A stretch of 64,000 bases of DNA from G963422565 sp963422565 (GTDB lineage: Bacteria > Pseudomonadota > Alphaproteobacteria > MPNO01), in contig OY730228.1 in NCBI GenBank assembly GCA_963422565.1, positions 62,001 to 126,000 on the forward strand, given 5' to 3'. The position numbers and the translations under genes are program-made. This document shows, in pieces, positions 62,378 through 64,000 of the stretch; the stretch's first letter is position 1, and each line of letters opens with the position of its first letter. Below the pieces are notes generated by a model. The model had not been told where the DNA came from. It searched no databases and saw only the letters and a list, made by a program, of their open reading frames with translations.

Positions 62378-63685
62378 CTACAGGATATATTTGGAGAGGT
62401 CAGCGTCCTTGGCGAGGTCCGAAACGTTCTCCCGGACATAGGCGGCGTCGACGACCACGGTCTCGCCGGCGCGGTCGGTCGCCGAGAAGCTGATGTCGTC
62501 CAGCAGCCTTTCCATGACGGTCTGCAGCCGGCGGGCGCCGATATTCTCCACCGACCGGTTGATCTCGGCGGCGACGCGCGCGATTTCGGAGACCGCCTCG
62601 TCGACGAAGTCGAGGGTAATCTCCTCGGTACCGAGGAGCGCGACATATTGTCGGATCAGACTGGTTTCCGGCTCGGTCAGGATACGGCGGAAATCCTCTT
62701 CCGAAAGCGGCTTGAGCTCGACGCGGATTGGCAGCCTGCCCTGCAGTTCCGGCAGCAGGTCGGACGGCTTGGCGAGGTGGAACGCGCCGGAGGCGATGAA
62801 CAGGACATGGTCCGTCTTCACCGCGCCGTGCTTGGTGGCGACCGTCGTGCCCTCGATCAGGGGCAGCAGATCGCGCTGCACCCCCTCCCGGCTGACGTCT
62901 GCGCCGTAGCGGTCGGAGCGCGCGCAGATCTTGTCGATCTCGTCGAGGAAGACGATGCCGTTCTGCTCGACCAGATCGGTCGCCTCGCGCACGATCTTGT
63001 CCTCGTCGAGCAGTTTGTCGGCTTCGTCCTCCACCAGAATGGAATGCGATTCGCCGACCGTCATCCGGCGCGGCTTGGTACGGTTGCCGAAGGCCTTGCC
63101 CAGCATGTCGCCCAGATTGACCATGCTCATCTGGGCACCCGGCAGTCCCGGGATCTCGAAGCTGGGCATCCCCGAGCCTGAGTCCGAGACCTCGATCTCG
63201 AGCTCCTTGTCGTCCAGCCGGCCTTCGCGCAGCAGGCGGCGGAACTTCTGCCGGGTGTCGGCGCTCGCCTGGGGGCCGACCAGCGCGTCGAGCACCCGTT
63301 CCTCGGCCGCCAGCTCGGCCTTGGCCTTCACGGCCTTGCGCTGCCTTGCGCGCACCATGTGGATGGCGGTTTCGATCAGATCTCGGATGATCTGCTCCAC
63401 GTCGCGGCCGACATAGCCGACCTCGGTGAATTTGGTCGCCTCCACCTTGAGAAACGGCGCCTCGGCGAGGCGCGCCAGACGGCGCGCGATCTCCGTCTTG
63501 CCGACGCCGGTCGGGCCGATCATCAGGATGTTCTTGGGCAGGACCTCCTCGCGCAGCTCCTCGGGAAGCTGCTGGCGCCGCCAGCGGTTGCGGAGCGCGA
63601 TCGCGACCGCGCGCTTGGCGTCTTCCTGGCCGACGATGTAGCGGTCGAGTTCGGAGACGATTTCTCTCGGACTGAAATTGGTCAA
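62378..63685 (-). CDS. hslU: ATP-dependent protease ATPase subunit HslU (ClpY)
   Basis: The 435-residue AAA+ unfoldase feeds substrates to the HslV peptidase. It opens MTNFSPREIVSELDRYIVGQ, with Walker A GPTGVGKT (57-64), the pore motif GYVGRDVEQI and an intermediate I-domain (about 110-235). Walker B is NGIVFLDEIDKIC, the sensor region GRLPIRVELKPL, and the C-terminus DLSKYIL inserts into HslV. Length and motifs match active HslU. It follows hslV on the same strand after a 6-bp gap, the conserved hslVU order. In many proteobacteria the pair is heat-shock induced; no promoter is visible here. Confidence 0.97.
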   Translation of the reverse strand: MTNFSPREIVSELDRYIVGQEDAKRAVAIALRNRWRRQQLPEELREEVLPKNILMIGPTGVGKTEIARRLARLAEAPFLKVEATKFTEVGYVGRDVEQIIRDLIETAIHMVRARQRKAVKAKAELAAEERVLDALVGPQASADTRQKFRRLLREGRLDDKELEIEVSDSGSGMPSFEIPGLPGAQMSMVNLGDMLGKAFGNRTKPRRMTVGESHSILVEDEADKLLDEDKIVREATDLVEQNGIVFLDEIDKICARSDRYGADVSREGVQRDLLPLIEGTTVATKHGAVKTDHVLFIASGAFHLAKPSDLLPELQGRLPIRVELKPLSEEDFRRILTEPETSLIRQYVALLGTEEITLDFVDEAVSEIARVAAEINRSVENIGARRLQTVMERLLDDISFSATDRAGETVVVDAAYVRENVSDLAKDADLSKYIL

Positions 63686-63691
63686 GGGCGG

Positions 63692-64000
63692 TCAGATGCC
63701 TTCGATGGTCAGGTTGTGATTAGTGTAGATGCAGATGTCCGCTGCGATGCCGAGCGCCTTCCGCGCCACCGTCTCGGTGTCCAGCTCCGCGATGTCGATC
63801 AGCGCGCGCGCCGCCGCCAGCGCATAGGGTCCGCCCGAACCGATGCCGATCAGACCGTCATCGGGTTCGAGCACGTCGCCGGTGCCGGACAGGATCAGGG
63901 AGACGTTGGCGTCCGCCACGGCCATCATCGCCTCGAGACGTCGTAGATAGCGGTCGGTCCGCCAGTCCTTGGCCAGCTCGACGCAAGCGCGGGTAAGCTG
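63692..64000 (-). CDS. hslV: ATP-dependent protease subunit HslV (ClpQ), C-terminal part
   Basis: The gene continues beyond the right edge. The visible 102 codons read QLTRACVELAKDWRTDRYLR at the window end, then MMAVADANVSLILSGTGDV, GLIGIGSGGPYALAAARALI, and end TNHNLTIEGI. This is the C-terminal part of the threonine-protease ring subunit; the catalytic Thr lies outside the window. GSGGPYALAAARAL and the final strand are diagnostic. It is followed by hslU after 6 bp. Confidence 0.95.
   Translation of the reverse strand, partial: QLTRACVELAKDWRTDRYLRRLEAMMAVADANVSLILSGTGDVLEPDDGLIGIGSGGPYALAAARALIDIAELDTETVARKALGIAADICIYTNHNLTIEGI

Overview
The window is high-GC (roughly two thirds G+C) chromosomal DNA from an alphaproteobacterium, probably a large-genome rhodospirillales-like or rhizobiales-like species. 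The basis is the C4-pathway 5-aminolevulinate synthase, the hslV-hslU order, strong GC3 bias, frequent ATGA/GTGA gene overlaps, and the density of ABC uptake systems with small-molecule catabolic enzymes. No tRNA, rRNA or CRISPR array was seen.

Layout. 1-8881: a LacI-type regulator heads a leftward operon (double cupin, SnoaL-like, RraA-like), divergent from a carbohydrate-type ABC importer (binding protein, two permeases, ATPase) and a MetE-C-like methyltransferase. Two palindromic operators lie between them. 9228-18407: housekeeping and cofactor genes: moaA, hemA (ALAS), a PadR-like regulator, an SDR, a universal stress protein, a repeat-built membrane coiled-coil protein, bioB-bioA and an ABC1/UbiB-type kinase. 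18464-25752: a rightward operon (acyl-CoA ligase, two SDRs, cupin, alpha/beta hydrolase, ThDP enzyme, aspartate dehydrogenase) ending at a hairpin. 25982-34620: an M24 aminopeptidase, prmA, a UvrD-type helicase, an HtrA-like protein that has lost its catalytic triad, an M23 peptidase and a broken HTH regulator. 34691-44949: amino-acid and amide catabolism (D-threonine-aldolase-like enzyme, YtcJ-type amidohydrolase, gamma-glutamyltransferase-like protein, M20 amidohydrolase, a two-gene amidase) around pyruvate phosphate dikinase.

45113-51195 is a decayed defence island: an OLD/RecF-like AAA ATPase, a DUF4276 (TOPRIM-like) partner and an internally deleted HsdR, all broken. A 3,999-bp Mu-type element (45775-49773) splits the ATPase. 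It has 29-bp terminal inverted repeats (27/29 identical), TGT/ACA tips and a perfect 5-bp target duplication (AAGAG); removing the element and one duplication restores the ATPase frame. It carries no transposase. Its three intact genes encode an 891-residue portal-tail/MuF protein fused to a kinase-like domain and a C-terminal ADP-ribosyltransferase domain, a small acidic protein translationally coupled to it (candidate immunity protein), and a Mu gpG-like tail protein. I read it as a non-autonomous mini-Mu carrying a MuF-type polymorphic toxin. This is the most striking content of the window.

51412-62305: two FMN-dependent 2-hydroxyacid oxidases flank a ThDP enzyme, followed by a NitT/TauT-type ABC importer, a Rieske protein, a small unknown protein, an ACMSD-like amidohydrolase and an MmgE/PrpD protein. 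This looks like an uptake and degradation locus for an unidentified acid or aromatic substrate. The window ends in leftward hslU and the 3' part of hslV.
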